Part shown: positions 5,621-11,409 of the stretch, one piece after another
Layout: each line of letters starts with the position of its first letter
Numbering within the stretch: the stretch's first letter is position 1
Assembly (NCBI GenBank): GCA_041619575.1
Contig: JBFKDP010000111.1
Coordinates: 1 to 11,409, forward strand
DNA: 11,409 nt
From: Litorivivens sp041619575
GTDB taxonomy: Bacteria > Pseudomonadota > Gammaproteobacteria > Pseudomonadales > Spongiibacteraceae
Direction: 5' to 3'
Translations under genes and position numbers: made by a program
The notes under the pieces: model-generated
Database searches by the model: none
What the model saw: the letters and a program-made list of their open reading frames with translations, nothing else
Told to the model about the DNA's origin: nothing

Positions 5621-8103
5621 GTAATTGGCAGACGGTAGCGGCAAAGGCGCGTCGGCATCAGCGCCTGGATGAAGCTGAGGCTTTATCCCTCGCGGAACTG
5701 GGCGATGAGCACTACGAGGAATTGTTGAGCATTGCGGCCAGCCAGCGTGACAGTGCCTACCGTAATGTCGTGACCTACTCACGCAAGGTCTTTATTCCAC
5801 TGACGCATCTGTGTCGGGATGTCTGTCACTACTGCACTTTCGCCAAAACCCCCAAGCGTATCGATTCACCCTACATGTCTGTGGACGAGGTCTTGGACTC
5901 CGTCAAAGCGGGTGAAGCCATGGGCTGCAAGGAAGCTTTGCTGACCCTGGGCGAAAAGCCGGAATTGCGGTACAAGGCAGCGCGGGAAGCGCTGGCCGAG
6001 ATGGGCTTTGCGACAACGCTTGAGTATGTCGCCCATGTCGCCAAGCGAATTCTGGAAGAGACTTCTTTATTGCCTCATATCAATGCGGGCTGCATGACGG
6101 CAGAAGAGATCGCTATGCTGCGACCGGTGTCGGCGTCGATGGGCATCATGCTCGAATCGGCAGCCGAGCGGCTGACCGAGAAAGGTATGCCGCACTACGG
6201 CTCACCTGACAAAGATCCTGCGGTTCGCCTGCAGACCCTGCGTTTGGCCGGTGAGGCCCGGGTGCCGTTTACCTCGGGAATACTGATTGGTATCGGCGAG
6301 ACCCGCAAAGAACGGATTGAATCCCTGTTAGCCTTGCGTGATGTGCATGAAGACTATGGTCATTTGCAGGAAGTGATCGTGCAGAATTTTCGCGCCAAGG
6401 CCGAGACCAAAATGGCCAAGGCACCCGAGCCGGATCTAGCAGAACTGCTGTGGACCATTGCCGTGTGCCGATTAATTTTTGGCCCGCAGATGAGCATTCA
6501 GGCACCACCCAATCTCAGCCCTGGCGTACTCGAACAGATCGTCGGCGCCGGTATTAATGACTGGGGCGGCGTGTCACCACTGACGCCGGATTTTGTTAAT
6601 CCGGAAGCGCCTTGGCCCCATCTGGAAGAGCTGACCCGCGAGACGGCCGTGGCCGGAAAATTTTTGCAGGAGCGGCTGACAATTTACCCTGCCTACGCCA
6701 GTGATCATACTCGTTGGCTGGACGATGCCTTGCATACCCGTATTCTCGCGACGATCGACGCTGAAGGTTTTCCACGTACGGATGATTGGTATACCGGCCA
6801 ACATGGCGAGCTGCCCGACGCTGATGTCCACTGGCTGAATGCCGACGTGGAAGACGGCAAGGTGTCGGCCGACGTCAAGGGCATTCTGGCGCGTGCTGCT
6901 GCAGGCGAAGCCTTGGCAGAGACGGATGTGATCCGCCTCTTTCAAAGTCGCGGACCGGATTTTTCGGCGGTGTGTCGGGCGGCGGACCAGCTGCGTCAGA
7001 ATACGTGTGGCAACCGGGTCAGTTACGTCGTTAACCGCAATATCAACTACACCAATATCTGTTATTTCAAGTGCCAGTTCTGCGCCTTTTCCAAGGGCAA
7101 GCTCAGTGAAAATTTGCGTGGGCGGCCCTATGACCTGAGTCAGGAAGAAATCAGTCGGCGCTGTCAGGAAGCCTGGCAGCGCGGCGCAACTGAAGTCTGC
7201 ATGCAAGGCGGGATCCACCCGGAGTACACGGGGCAAACCTACCTGAATATTGTCGAAACGGTGAAGGCAGCTACGCCTGATATGCATATCCATGCCTTTT
7301 CGCCGCTGGAAGTTTGGCAGGGGGCTGAAACACTCGGCATGTCGGTGCCTGAGTTCCTGGCCCAGCTTAAAGTGGCGGGGCTGGATACCTTACCCGGAAC
7401 GGCGGCAGAAATTCTGGATGATGAAGTTCGAGCCATAATCTGCCCGGACAAAATCAATACGCAGCAGTGGCTGTCGGTGATGGAGTCGGCACATCAGGCG
7501 GGCTACCGCACGACGGCAACCATCATGTTCGGGCACGTTGAGGGCTTGCAGCACTGGGCCCGGCATTTGCTGCGAGTGCGTACTCTGCAGGTGCGAACCG
7601 GGGGCTTTACCGAATTTGTGCCCCTGTCCTTCGTTGCCTCAGAAGCGCCAGTCTATCTGAAAGGCAAAGCTCGCCGGGGGCCCACCTTTCGGGAATCGGT
7701 GCTGATGCATGCGGTGGCGAGGCTCGTATTCAACGGTTTGATCGATAATATTCAGGCCTCCTGGGTCAAACTCGGGCACCGTGGTGTTGAAGCCTGTCTC
7801 AATGCCGGCGTCAATGACGTAGGCGGCACGCTGATGAACGAAACCATTACCCGTGCGGCGGGTGCCAGCCACGGTCAGGAAACCTCACCCCAGGAAATGG
7901 ATGCCCTGATTCGCGCCATGCAGCGCGAGCCCGTGCAACGCAACACACTTTACGAACCGGTCAGTGATGAGCGCCGCAAGGCTGCCTGCGAGGCCGGAGC
8001 CCTGCTTGACGTGGTCAATACGCCCGCGAAAAAATATGAGCGTCGCAGTGGCCCCAAAAAACTGCTGCGCAATACCGAACAGGACCTCATCGCTTCGGGG
8101 TAG
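5617..8103 (+). CDS. fbiC: FbiC: fused CofG-CofH FO synthase (radical SAM)
   Basis: FbiC makes 7,8-didemethyl-8-hydroxy-5-deazariboflavin (FO), the F420 chromophore, from tyrosine and 5-amino-6-ribitylaminouracil. The 828-residue protein holds two radical SAM modules, each with its own CxxxCxxC iron-sulfur motif. The N-terminal CofG-type half has C66-C70-C73 (LCRDVCHYCTF), followed by TLGEKPELRYKAAREAL and GILIGIGETRKERIESL. The C-terminal CofH-type half has C482-C486-C489 (CYFKCQFCAF), then MQGGIHPEYTGQTYL, HAFSPLEVWQGAE and TIMFGHVEG. A linker of roughly 350-460 joins them. The order CofG then CofH and the length agree with actinobacterial FbiC (about 850 residues), whereas archaea and cyanobacteria usually encode separate proteins. 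The ATG overlaps the cofC stop. No frameshift is seen, and it is the last core F420 gene. Confidence 0.97.
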   Translation: MSNWQTVAAKARRHQRLDEAEALSLAELGDEHYEELLSIAASQRDSAYRNVVTYSRKVFIPLTHLCRDVCHYCTFAKTPKRIDSPYMSVDEVLDSVKAGEAMGCKEALLTLGEKPELRYKAAREALAEMGFATTLEYVAHVAKRILEETSLLPHINAGCMTAEEIAMLRPVSASMGIMLESAAERLTEKGMPHYGSPDKDPAVRLQTLRLAGEARVPFTSGILIGIGETRKERIESLLALRDVHEDYGHLQEVIVQNFRAKAETKMAKAPEPDLAELLWTIAVCRLIFGPQMSIQAPPNLSPGVLEQIVGAGINDWGGVSPLTPDFVNPEAPWPHLEELTRETAVAGKFLQERLTIYPAYASDHTRWLDDALHTRILATIDAEGFPRTDDWYTGQHGELPDADVHWLNADVEDGKVSADVKGILARAAAGEALAETDVIRLFQSRGPDFSAVCRAADQLRQNTCGNRVSYVVNRNINYTNICYFKCQFCAFSKGKLSENLRGRPYDLSQEEISRRCQEAWQRGATEVCMQGGIHPEYTGQTYLNIVETVKAATPDMHIHAFSPLEVWQGAETLGMSVPEFLAQLKVAGLDTLPGTAAEILDDEVRAIICPDKINTQQWLSVMESAHQAGYRTTATIMFGHVEGLQHWARHLLRVRTLQVRTGGFTEFVPLSFVASEAPVYLKGKARRGPTFRESVLMHAVARLVFNGLIDNIQASWVKLGHRGVEACLNAGVNDVGGTLMNETITRAAGASHGQETSPQEMDALIRAMQREPVQRNTLYEPVSDERRKAACEAGALLDVVNTPAKKYERRSGPKKLLRNTEQDLIASG

Positions 8104-8162
8104 GCGCTGTCGCTGCGAGCTGATCTACAATCCGCTTAATACCAATAACAAGGAGAGTAGCT

Positions 8163-8600
8163 ATGGCGGCAACACCCGATCAGGTGCGAGAGGTTATCGA
8201 CAATTATTGTAAGGCTTGGGCAAGCCACGACAAGGACCTGCTCCTTTCGCTATTTGCTGAGGACGCCAGCTGGGAAGATCCGGTGGGTACTCCGGCCTTT
8301 GTCGGCCACGAGGGCATTGCCCAGTTCTGGGATTTTGCCCATCCTGCTGAAGGCGGTCGCCAACTAACACCTGTTCCCCACCAGAAGATTGCCTGCGCCA
8401 ATGAGGGCATTCTGCGTTTCACTATGCAGGTCCGCATCCCGGCGGAAAACAAAGGTCTGGACTTACTGGTGACGGACCACTTTGAAATTAATGATGAGGG
8501 CAAGATTCAGCGAGCGCGGGCATTTTGGGATGAGGGCTGTGTGTCGTGCCCCGAGGGTATGGAAATGTTTGTGCCGGATATGAGTGATGCGCACGGTTGA
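8163..8600 (+). CDS. Ketosteroid-isomerase-like (SnoaL/NTF2-fold) protein
   Basis: A 145-residue protein of the cone-shaped NTF2/SnoaL fold. It resembles bacterial delta5-3-ketosteroid isomerase in sequence as well as fold: Tyr15 (DNYCKAW), Asp39 in SWEDPVG (36-42) and Asp105 in VTDHFEI (103-109) fall where KSI has its oxyanion-hole Tyr, general-base Asp and second oxyanion Asp. The matching KSI blocks are VEDPVG and IDHF. This supports an isomerase-type active site, but the substrate is unknown and the fold serves many functions. The ATG has a strong AGGAGAG 5 nt upstream (8151-8157). It lies 59 nt after fbiC on the same strand, so it may be transcribed with the F420 operon as an accessory gene or start a separate unit. 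It converges on the acetoacetate decarboxylase-like gene. Confidence 0.85.
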   Translation: MAATPDQVREVIDNYCKAWASHDKDLLLSLFAEDASWEDPVGTPAFVGHEGIAQFWDFAHPAEGGRQLTPVPHQKIACANEGILRFTMQVRIPAENKGLDLLVTDHFEINDEGKIQRARAFWDEGCVSCPEGMEMFVPDMSDAHG

Positions 8601-8652
8601 AGGGGCAGCTGGACGGAAGCAGCTAGCAAGCTGTTAGACCTGCGCCTGAATT

Positions 8653-8795
8653 GAGCGTCCGGACGAAAAGTGGGTGCGGCCGAAGCCGCACGATGCTGCG
8701 AGAGCGGCGAAGCCGCAAGTCTTGTGCGTCAGACGTTCGACCCAAAGACCCACACGCCTTATTCAGCGTCTCCCGCTTTACGCATCTCCCACGTC
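8653..8795 (+). repeat. Dispersed extragenic repeat, copy 2, with two GC hairpins
   Basis: This fills most of the spacer between two convergent genes. It begins with GTGCGGC-CGAA-GCCGCAC (8674-8691) and GCGGC-GAA-GCCGC (8704-8716), continues with GCAAGTCTTGTGCGTCAGACG, and ends in CGCCTTATTCAGCG plus two CTCCC blocks. The same order recurs, reverse-complemented, at 11035-11180, and its second half recurs at 1329-1430. A separate small stem, CAGCT-AGCA-AGCTG (8620-8633), lies just before it without a T-tract. The hairpins may end transcription from both sides. Short open frames crossing this element look spurious. Confidence 0.8.
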
Positions 8796-8798
8796 CAA

Positions 8799-9569
8799 TC
8801 AACCTTTCTTTGGCGCACCGCCTTCACCAATCCATCGTGTTCCACTGATGGTATCAGCAAAGGGCCAGTAAGCCTTCCCATCCAGTTGACCGGCTTTGGT
8901 GATGCTGCGGTCTTTGAAGATAGGCGTCCACAGACGGGCCGAAATCTGCTCCAGCATGGGCAGTTTGCTGGCAATCGGATCCCAGGCGCTGTCACGCAGA
9001 ATAATGTCGCCCTTTAATTCCTGCAGGAAGGCCGTGCCGTACTTGGTATGAACGTCAACAACATGTGGCGGGAAGTCGTAGGTTTCCGGTTGCATGTCAA
9101 CCGAACGGATGCACTTGATCCACCACTCGTGCTCCTCGTGATCTTCCGGGTTGGCGAGTGTTTCAACTACGTCACCGGAAAATTCAATGAAAGTCGTGCC
9201 CTGGTGAATGACCTTGGCTTCTACGTGATCCATCAGGCGGTAGTAATGAGTTTCAACCGGGTATTTGGGTTGTCCCCAGAGCTCCTGACAAAGGAATAAA
9301 GGCGCTTCCTGATCTATGCCCAGGGCAATGGTGTAGTCGCCGGGAACGCCGTTATAGTCGGCTGCGACGTTGAGCACATAGCCCAGCTCGGGTTCATTCT
9401 GAACGGGAAAGTTATAGATTGTGATCGTTACGATGGGATCCTTCCCTAGCGTTATTCCTGGTGGCAGTAGCGCAGCCAGCTTTTTGGGGTCAGTGCGGTA
9501 CTTGAGCTTGAGCATGGGCCAATTGAGGATATCACCGGGGTTGCCCTGTGGGCCTTGGGGGTTTGTCAT
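8799..9569 (-). CDS. Acetoacetate decarboxylase-family protein
   Basis: A 256-residue cytoplasmic protein of the acetoacetate decarboxylase (ADC) superfamily. Recognisable blocks are KKLAALLPPGI (29-39), DYTIALGIDQEAPLFLCQEL (78-97) and WGQPKYPVE (98-106). Lys102 in the WGxPK block matches the Schiff-base lysine of ADC, but the following residue is Tyr, whereas classical ADC has a second lysine that lowers the pKa of the first. Genuine acetoacetate decarboxylation is therefore uncertain; other members of the superfamily act as aldolase-dehydratases or on different keto acids. The ATG at 9569 follows GAGAGAGAAG on its strand. The gene is divergent from the pterin-type pair and converges on the KSI-like gene. 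Its first residues are Pro- and Gly-rich, with no signal peptide or membrane segment. Confidence 0.85.
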   Translation of the reverse strand: MTNPQGPQGNPGDILNWPMLKLKYRTDPKKLAALLPPGITLGKDPIVTITIYNFPVQNEPELGYVLNVAADYNGVPGDYTIALGIDQEAPLFLCQELWGQPKYPVETHYYRLMDHVEAKVIHQGTTFIEFSGDVVETLANPEDHEEHEWWIKCIRSVDMQPETYDFPPHVVDVHTKYGTAFLQELKGDIILRDSAWDPIASKLPMLEQISARLWTPIFKDRSITKAGQLDGKAYWPFADTISGTRWIGEGGAPKKG

Positions 9570-9590
9570 AGCTTCTCTCTCTCGTCGTCC

Positions 9591-9708
9591 AGATTACATG
9601 CCAGACGGCATTCTGCATTATGATTATGGTTTGGCGAGATTACATTCGCGCAATCTGAGCCTAGCATAGCGGTGCACCAGCGCTAGAGGCCGTGGGAATT
9701 TGTAATCT
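9591..9708. promoter_or_regulatory. Three AGATTACA elements in a divergent spacer
   Basis: AGATTACA occurs at 9591-9598 and 9637-9644 in direct orientation, and as its complement TGTAATCT at 9701-9708. The flanks extend the match to CAGATTACA in the first and third copies and AGATTACAT in the first two. All lie in the 250-bp spacer between the divergently transcribed ADC-like and pterin-synthase-like genes, as expected for binding sites of a shared regulator. No regulator gene is in the window. Confidence 0.45.
9617..9653 (-). promoter_or_regulatory. Candidate promoter for the ADC-like gene
   Basis: On the minus strand TTGCGC (9648-9653) is followed after 19 nt by CATAAT (9623-9628), and immediately by a second CATAAT (9617-9622). 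The 19-nt spacer is longer than the usual 17 and contains one AGATTACA element. A long spacer with an operator inside is the arrangement used by MerR-type activators, but this is only suggestive because the element is not a dyad. Confidence 0.3.
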
Positions 9709-9819
9709 GCTGTTCATGTGGCAGCGGAGTTTTTTGAACCGCGACTACACTTTTGCATTTTGCCGCAGCAGCCATTAACGTGAGCGCTGCTTTGACCAAG
9801 TCACGGAACCGGAATATTC

Positions 9820-10329
9820 ATGCCCATTGATACGCTGACGACCATCGAAATCAGCAAGGAAGATCTGAAGTTTTCTGCCGCTCACTTCACGATTTTTTCT
9901 GCCACCGAGCGCGAGCGCCTGCACGGGCATAATTTTAAAGTATCACTCGATATTACCGCTGAAGTGGGGCCCAATGGCCTCTGCTTCAGCTACGTTGAAA
10001 TCAAGCAAAGGCTGCGCGCGCTGGTCGCCGAATACGACGAATTCATGATTCTGCCAGCCGATTCCCCCTATCTCAGAATTGAACAAAAGGATGACTTTTA
10101 TTCGGTCCGTTTTAACAATGAAAGCCTGTCTTTTCCCGTCTCCGACACACTGGTGCTACCCATTCGTAACACAACGGTGGAGGAGTTTGCTCGCTTGCTA
10201 TTAGAACGCTTGTTGGAGGATGCCGAATTTATCAACGGCAACGGTGTACGCAGGCTTGTGATGAAAGTATCTTCCGGTCCGGGTCAATCCGGATCGGCCA
10301 GTTGGAAGCAGGATCAAATCAATGAATAA
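9820..10329 (+). CDS. Divergent 6-pyruvoyl-tetrahydropterin synthase/QueD-family protein
   Basis: This 169-residue protein has the tunnel-fold pterin synthase pattern: KFSAAHF (17-23) and LHGHNFKV (34-41) provide His22, His35 and His37, the three zinc ligands. Active-site residues differ from QueD and animal PTPS. The Cys of the usual CxxxHGH is Arg31, with Glu30 and Glu32 beside it; the Asp-His pair appears as Asp73-Glu74 (YDEF); and the Glu that anchors the pterin near the C-terminus appears to be Ser (KVSSGPGQSG, 149-158). A segment at about 80-118, ending LVLPIRNTT, is longer than in QueD and resembles a distinct prokaryotic PTPS-like subgroup. A pterin substrate is likely from the fold, but the reaction is unknown. 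A GGAA lies about 6-13 nt before the ATG. The end overlaps the next SDR by 8 nt, so the two are co-translated. Confidence 0.82.
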   Translation: MPIDTLTTIEISKEDLKFSAAHFTIFSATERERLHGHNFKVSLDITAEVGPNGLCFSYVEIKQRLRALVAEYDEFMILPADSPYLRIEQKDDFYSVRFNNESLSFPVSDTLVLPIRNTTVEEFARLLLERLLEDAEFINGNGVRRLVMKVSSGPGQSGSASWKQDQINE

Positions 10330-11026
10330 AGTACTGGTAATAACCGGTGGCAGCAAGGGCATAGGCCGCGCAACTGCCGCGACATTTAGTGAGCAGGGCT
10401 ACAAGGTCATTAACCTGTCGCGGTCAGCCCTATCGCTGGCTGACAGCGTCCACCTTCCGGTTGATATGGGCAATGTGCAGTGGCCCGAAACTGTTGCTGA
10501 TGCTCTCTTGGCAGAAGTGGGTGATGCTGGCAGTATCTGCATTATTCACAACGCGGCGGTGCTGAAAAAGGACACCGTTGGTAACCTTGCTGCCACCAGC
10601 CTGCAACAGGTTTTGCAGCTGAATGTTATCGCTGCCGTGCAGCTGAATCAGTTGCTTTTGCCGAGTATGAAACCAAGTTCCTCGATACTGTATGTCGGCT
10701 CGACGCTGAGTGAAAAAGCCGTTGCCGGCAGTTGCTCCTATGTGACCTCCAAACACGCCGTTGTGGGCTTGATGCGTTCAACCTGTCAGGATCTGGCGGG
10801 CAGCGGCGTTCATACAGCCTGTATTTGTCCGGGCTTTACCGACACAGAGATGCTGCGCGAACACGTGGGGCAGGATGAAGACATCCTCGCCGCTATTGCT
10901 GGTGGTGTAACTCAGGGGCGACTGATTCGGCCGCAGGAAATTGCAGATACCTTATGGTTTGCATCCCAGCAGCCGGTGATCAACGGTGCGGTTTTGCATG
11001 CGAATCTTGGGCAGATCGAGAGTTGA
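10322..11026 (+). CDS. SDR-family oxidoreductase coupled to the PTPS-like gene
   Basis: A 234-residue short-chain dehydrogenase/reductase. Motifs are TGGSKGIG (8-15), HNAA (76-79) in place of NNAG, Asn101, catalytic Ser127 (YVGST), and Tyr140-Lys144 (YVTSK), followed by CPGFTDTEM (169-177). The N-terminal basic residues and Ser33-Arg34 after the second strand suggest NADP(H). The ATG lies inside the last codons of the PTPS-like gene (8-nt overlap), which argues for a shared pathway. In animals a PTPS product is reduced by the SDR sepiapterin reductase, so a pterin side-chain reductase is a reasonable hypothesis. The sequence alone does not separate it from generic SDRs. It shares only the family motifs with the SDR at 1432-2202, so it is not a recent duplicate of that gene. 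Confidence 0.9.
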   Translation: MNKVLVITGGSKGIGRATAATFSEQGYKVINLSRSALSLADSVHLPVDMGNVQWPETVADALLAEVGDAGSICIIHNAAVLKKDTVGNLAATSLQQVLQLNVIAAVQLNQLLLPSMKPSSSILYVGSTLSEKAVAGSCSYVTSKHAVVGLMRSTCQDLAGSGVHTACICPGFTDTEMLREHVGQDEDILAAIAGGVTQGRLIRPQEIADTLWFASQQPVINGAVLHANLGQIES

Positions 11027-11034
11027 GTGAGACG

Positions 11035-11180
11035 CTTGACGGGAGATGGGAAACGCTAGGCGCCTAATATCGCGCGTGGATCGACGGATGGCCTGATGTC
11101 AGACGTCGGACGCAAAACACTTGCGGCTTCGCCGTTGTCGCAACATCGTGCGGCGTAGCCGCACCCGCTGTTGCGTCTCC
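11035..11180 (-). repeat. Dispersed extragenic repeat, copy 3 (inverted), with two hairpins
   Basis: Read on the minus strand this matches copy 2 in order: GTGCGGC-TAC-GCCGCAC (11148-11164), a second stem CGGC-GAA-GCCG (about 11124-11134), GCAAGTGTTTTGCGTC, a GACGTC-containing block, then ATTAGGCGCCTAGCG and CATCTCCCGT. The tail is closer to copy 1 than to copy 2. It occupies nearly all of the spacer between two convergent genes. Open frames translated from this stretch give low-complexity peptides resembling those from copy 2 and are not considered genes. Confidence 0.8.
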
Positions 11181-11185
11181 CTGCC

Positions 11186-11409
11186 TTATTCCCCAACCTG
11201 CAAATACCGCTGCAAATAGTGCACGGCAACATACAGCGGAATCGTATCGAGCAAGGCCGCACAAAACTTGAATAAATAAATGCTGCCCATCAGTACCAAC
11301 ATCTGCTCCAGAGTGAGACCTCCGGCCAGATATACCGCGCCGAAGGTGACGCTGATGACCATAAAGGAATCGACGCCCTGGCTGATCAAGGTGCTGAAGT
11401 TATTCCGCA
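11186..11409 (-). CDS. yhhQ: C-terminal part of a VUT/YhhQ-type queuosine precursor transporter
   Basis: The reading frame is open to the window edge and enters as RNNFSTLISQGVDS, so the gene starts outside the window and only about 74 C-terminal residues are present. RNN..ST..SQ..DS is the conserved block of the VUT/YhhQ family of inner-membrane transporters, which import queuosine precursors. Two hydrophobic segments follow, roughly MVISVTFGAVYLAG and MLVLMGSIYLFKFCAALLD, and then the closing IPLYVAVHYLQRYLQ. A TTG at 11387-11389 is internal (Leu), not a start. It converges on the SDR at 10322 with repeat copy 3 between. The identification rests on a short segment, so the substrate is less certain than the family. 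Confidence 0.75.
   Translation of the reverse strand, partial: RNNFSTLISQGVDSFMVISVTFGAVYLAGGLTLEQMLVLMGSIYLFKFCAALLDTIPLYVAVHYLQRYLQVGE

Noticed and set aside
8126..8131. TACAAT as a -10 for a separate promoter before the KSI-like gene
   Set aside because: It resembles a -10, but no -35 lies at a suitable distance and the position is right behind fbiC, so cotranscription is equally possible.
8651..9017. Small + strand open frames (8651-8848, 8674-8871, 8670-9017)
   Set aside because: They arise from repeat copy 2 and the antisense of the ADC-like gene; their peptides resemble those translated from copy 3 and have no domain features.
9820..10329. Calling this gene queD
   Set aside because: The catalytic Cys of the CxxxHGH motif, the His of the Asp-His pair and the pterin-anchoring Glu appear to be replaced, so only family membership is supported.
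11056..11264. Minus-strand open frames ending in repeat copy 3
   Set aside because: They combine antisense to the YhhQ-like C-terminus with the repeat; no ribosome-binding site or domain supports them.
1..11409. CRISPR arrays, tRNA or rRNA genes, IS elements
   Set aside because: No regularly spaced direct repeats, cloverleaf-type sequence, rRNA-like stretch or transposase frame was seen on either strand.

Overview
The window looks like part of a Gammaproteobacterium chromosome, probably a marine-type heterotroph. The evidence is a proteobacterial-type pyruvate kinase, a YhhQ-like queuosine-precursor transporter, moderately GC-rich coding sequence and a hairpin-rich dispersed repeat; the exact lineage is an inference. 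Its main content is a compact, apparently complete set of genes for the deazaflavin cofactor F420, which is common in methanogens and actinobacteria but sparse in Gammaproteobacteria.

Layout. Bases 1-1314 hold the C-terminal nine tenths of pyruvate kinase (+ strand, 5' end outside the window). It converges on a classical SDR oxidoreductase (1432-2202, -). A divergent spacer with a consensus -10 box for the SDR and a 9-bp inverted repeat leads into the F420 operon on + : npdG (F420:NADPH oxidoreductase), cofE (F420-0 glutamate ligase), cofD (phospholactyl-type transferase), cofC (guanylyltransferase) and fbiC (fused CofG-CofH radical SAM FO synthase). Four of the five genes are joined by GTGA, TGATG or ATGA overlaps and the remaining junction is an 11-nt gap. 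A ketosteroid-isomerase-like protein (8163-8600) follows 59 nt later. Converging on it is an acetoacetate-decarboxylase-family gene (8799-9569, -). A divergent spacer carrying three copies of AGATTACA separates this from a two-gene unit: a divergent 6-pyruvoyl-tetrahydropterin-synthase-like protein overlapping an SDR (9820-11026, +). The window ends in the C-terminal part of a YhhQ-like transporter (11186-11409, -).

How the genes fit together. FbiC makes the chromophore FO from tyrosine and the ribitylaminouracil intermediate of riboflavin synthesis. CofC activates a three-carbon phosphoacid with GTP, CofD transfers it to FO, CofE adds glutamate, and NpdG exchanges hydride between F420 and NADP(H). 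CofE is a stand-alone ligase without the nitroreductase domain of actinobacterial FbiB. Whether this organism makes classical F420 through a reductase encoded elsewhere, or the 3-phosphoglycerate variant, is therefore open. No recognisable F420-dependent client enzyme (luciferase-like or split-barrel) is in the window.

All three convergent gene junctions contain a copy of one dispersed repeat with GC-rich hairpins, and neither divergent junction does. I saw no rRNA, tRNA, CRISPR array, transposase or origin.
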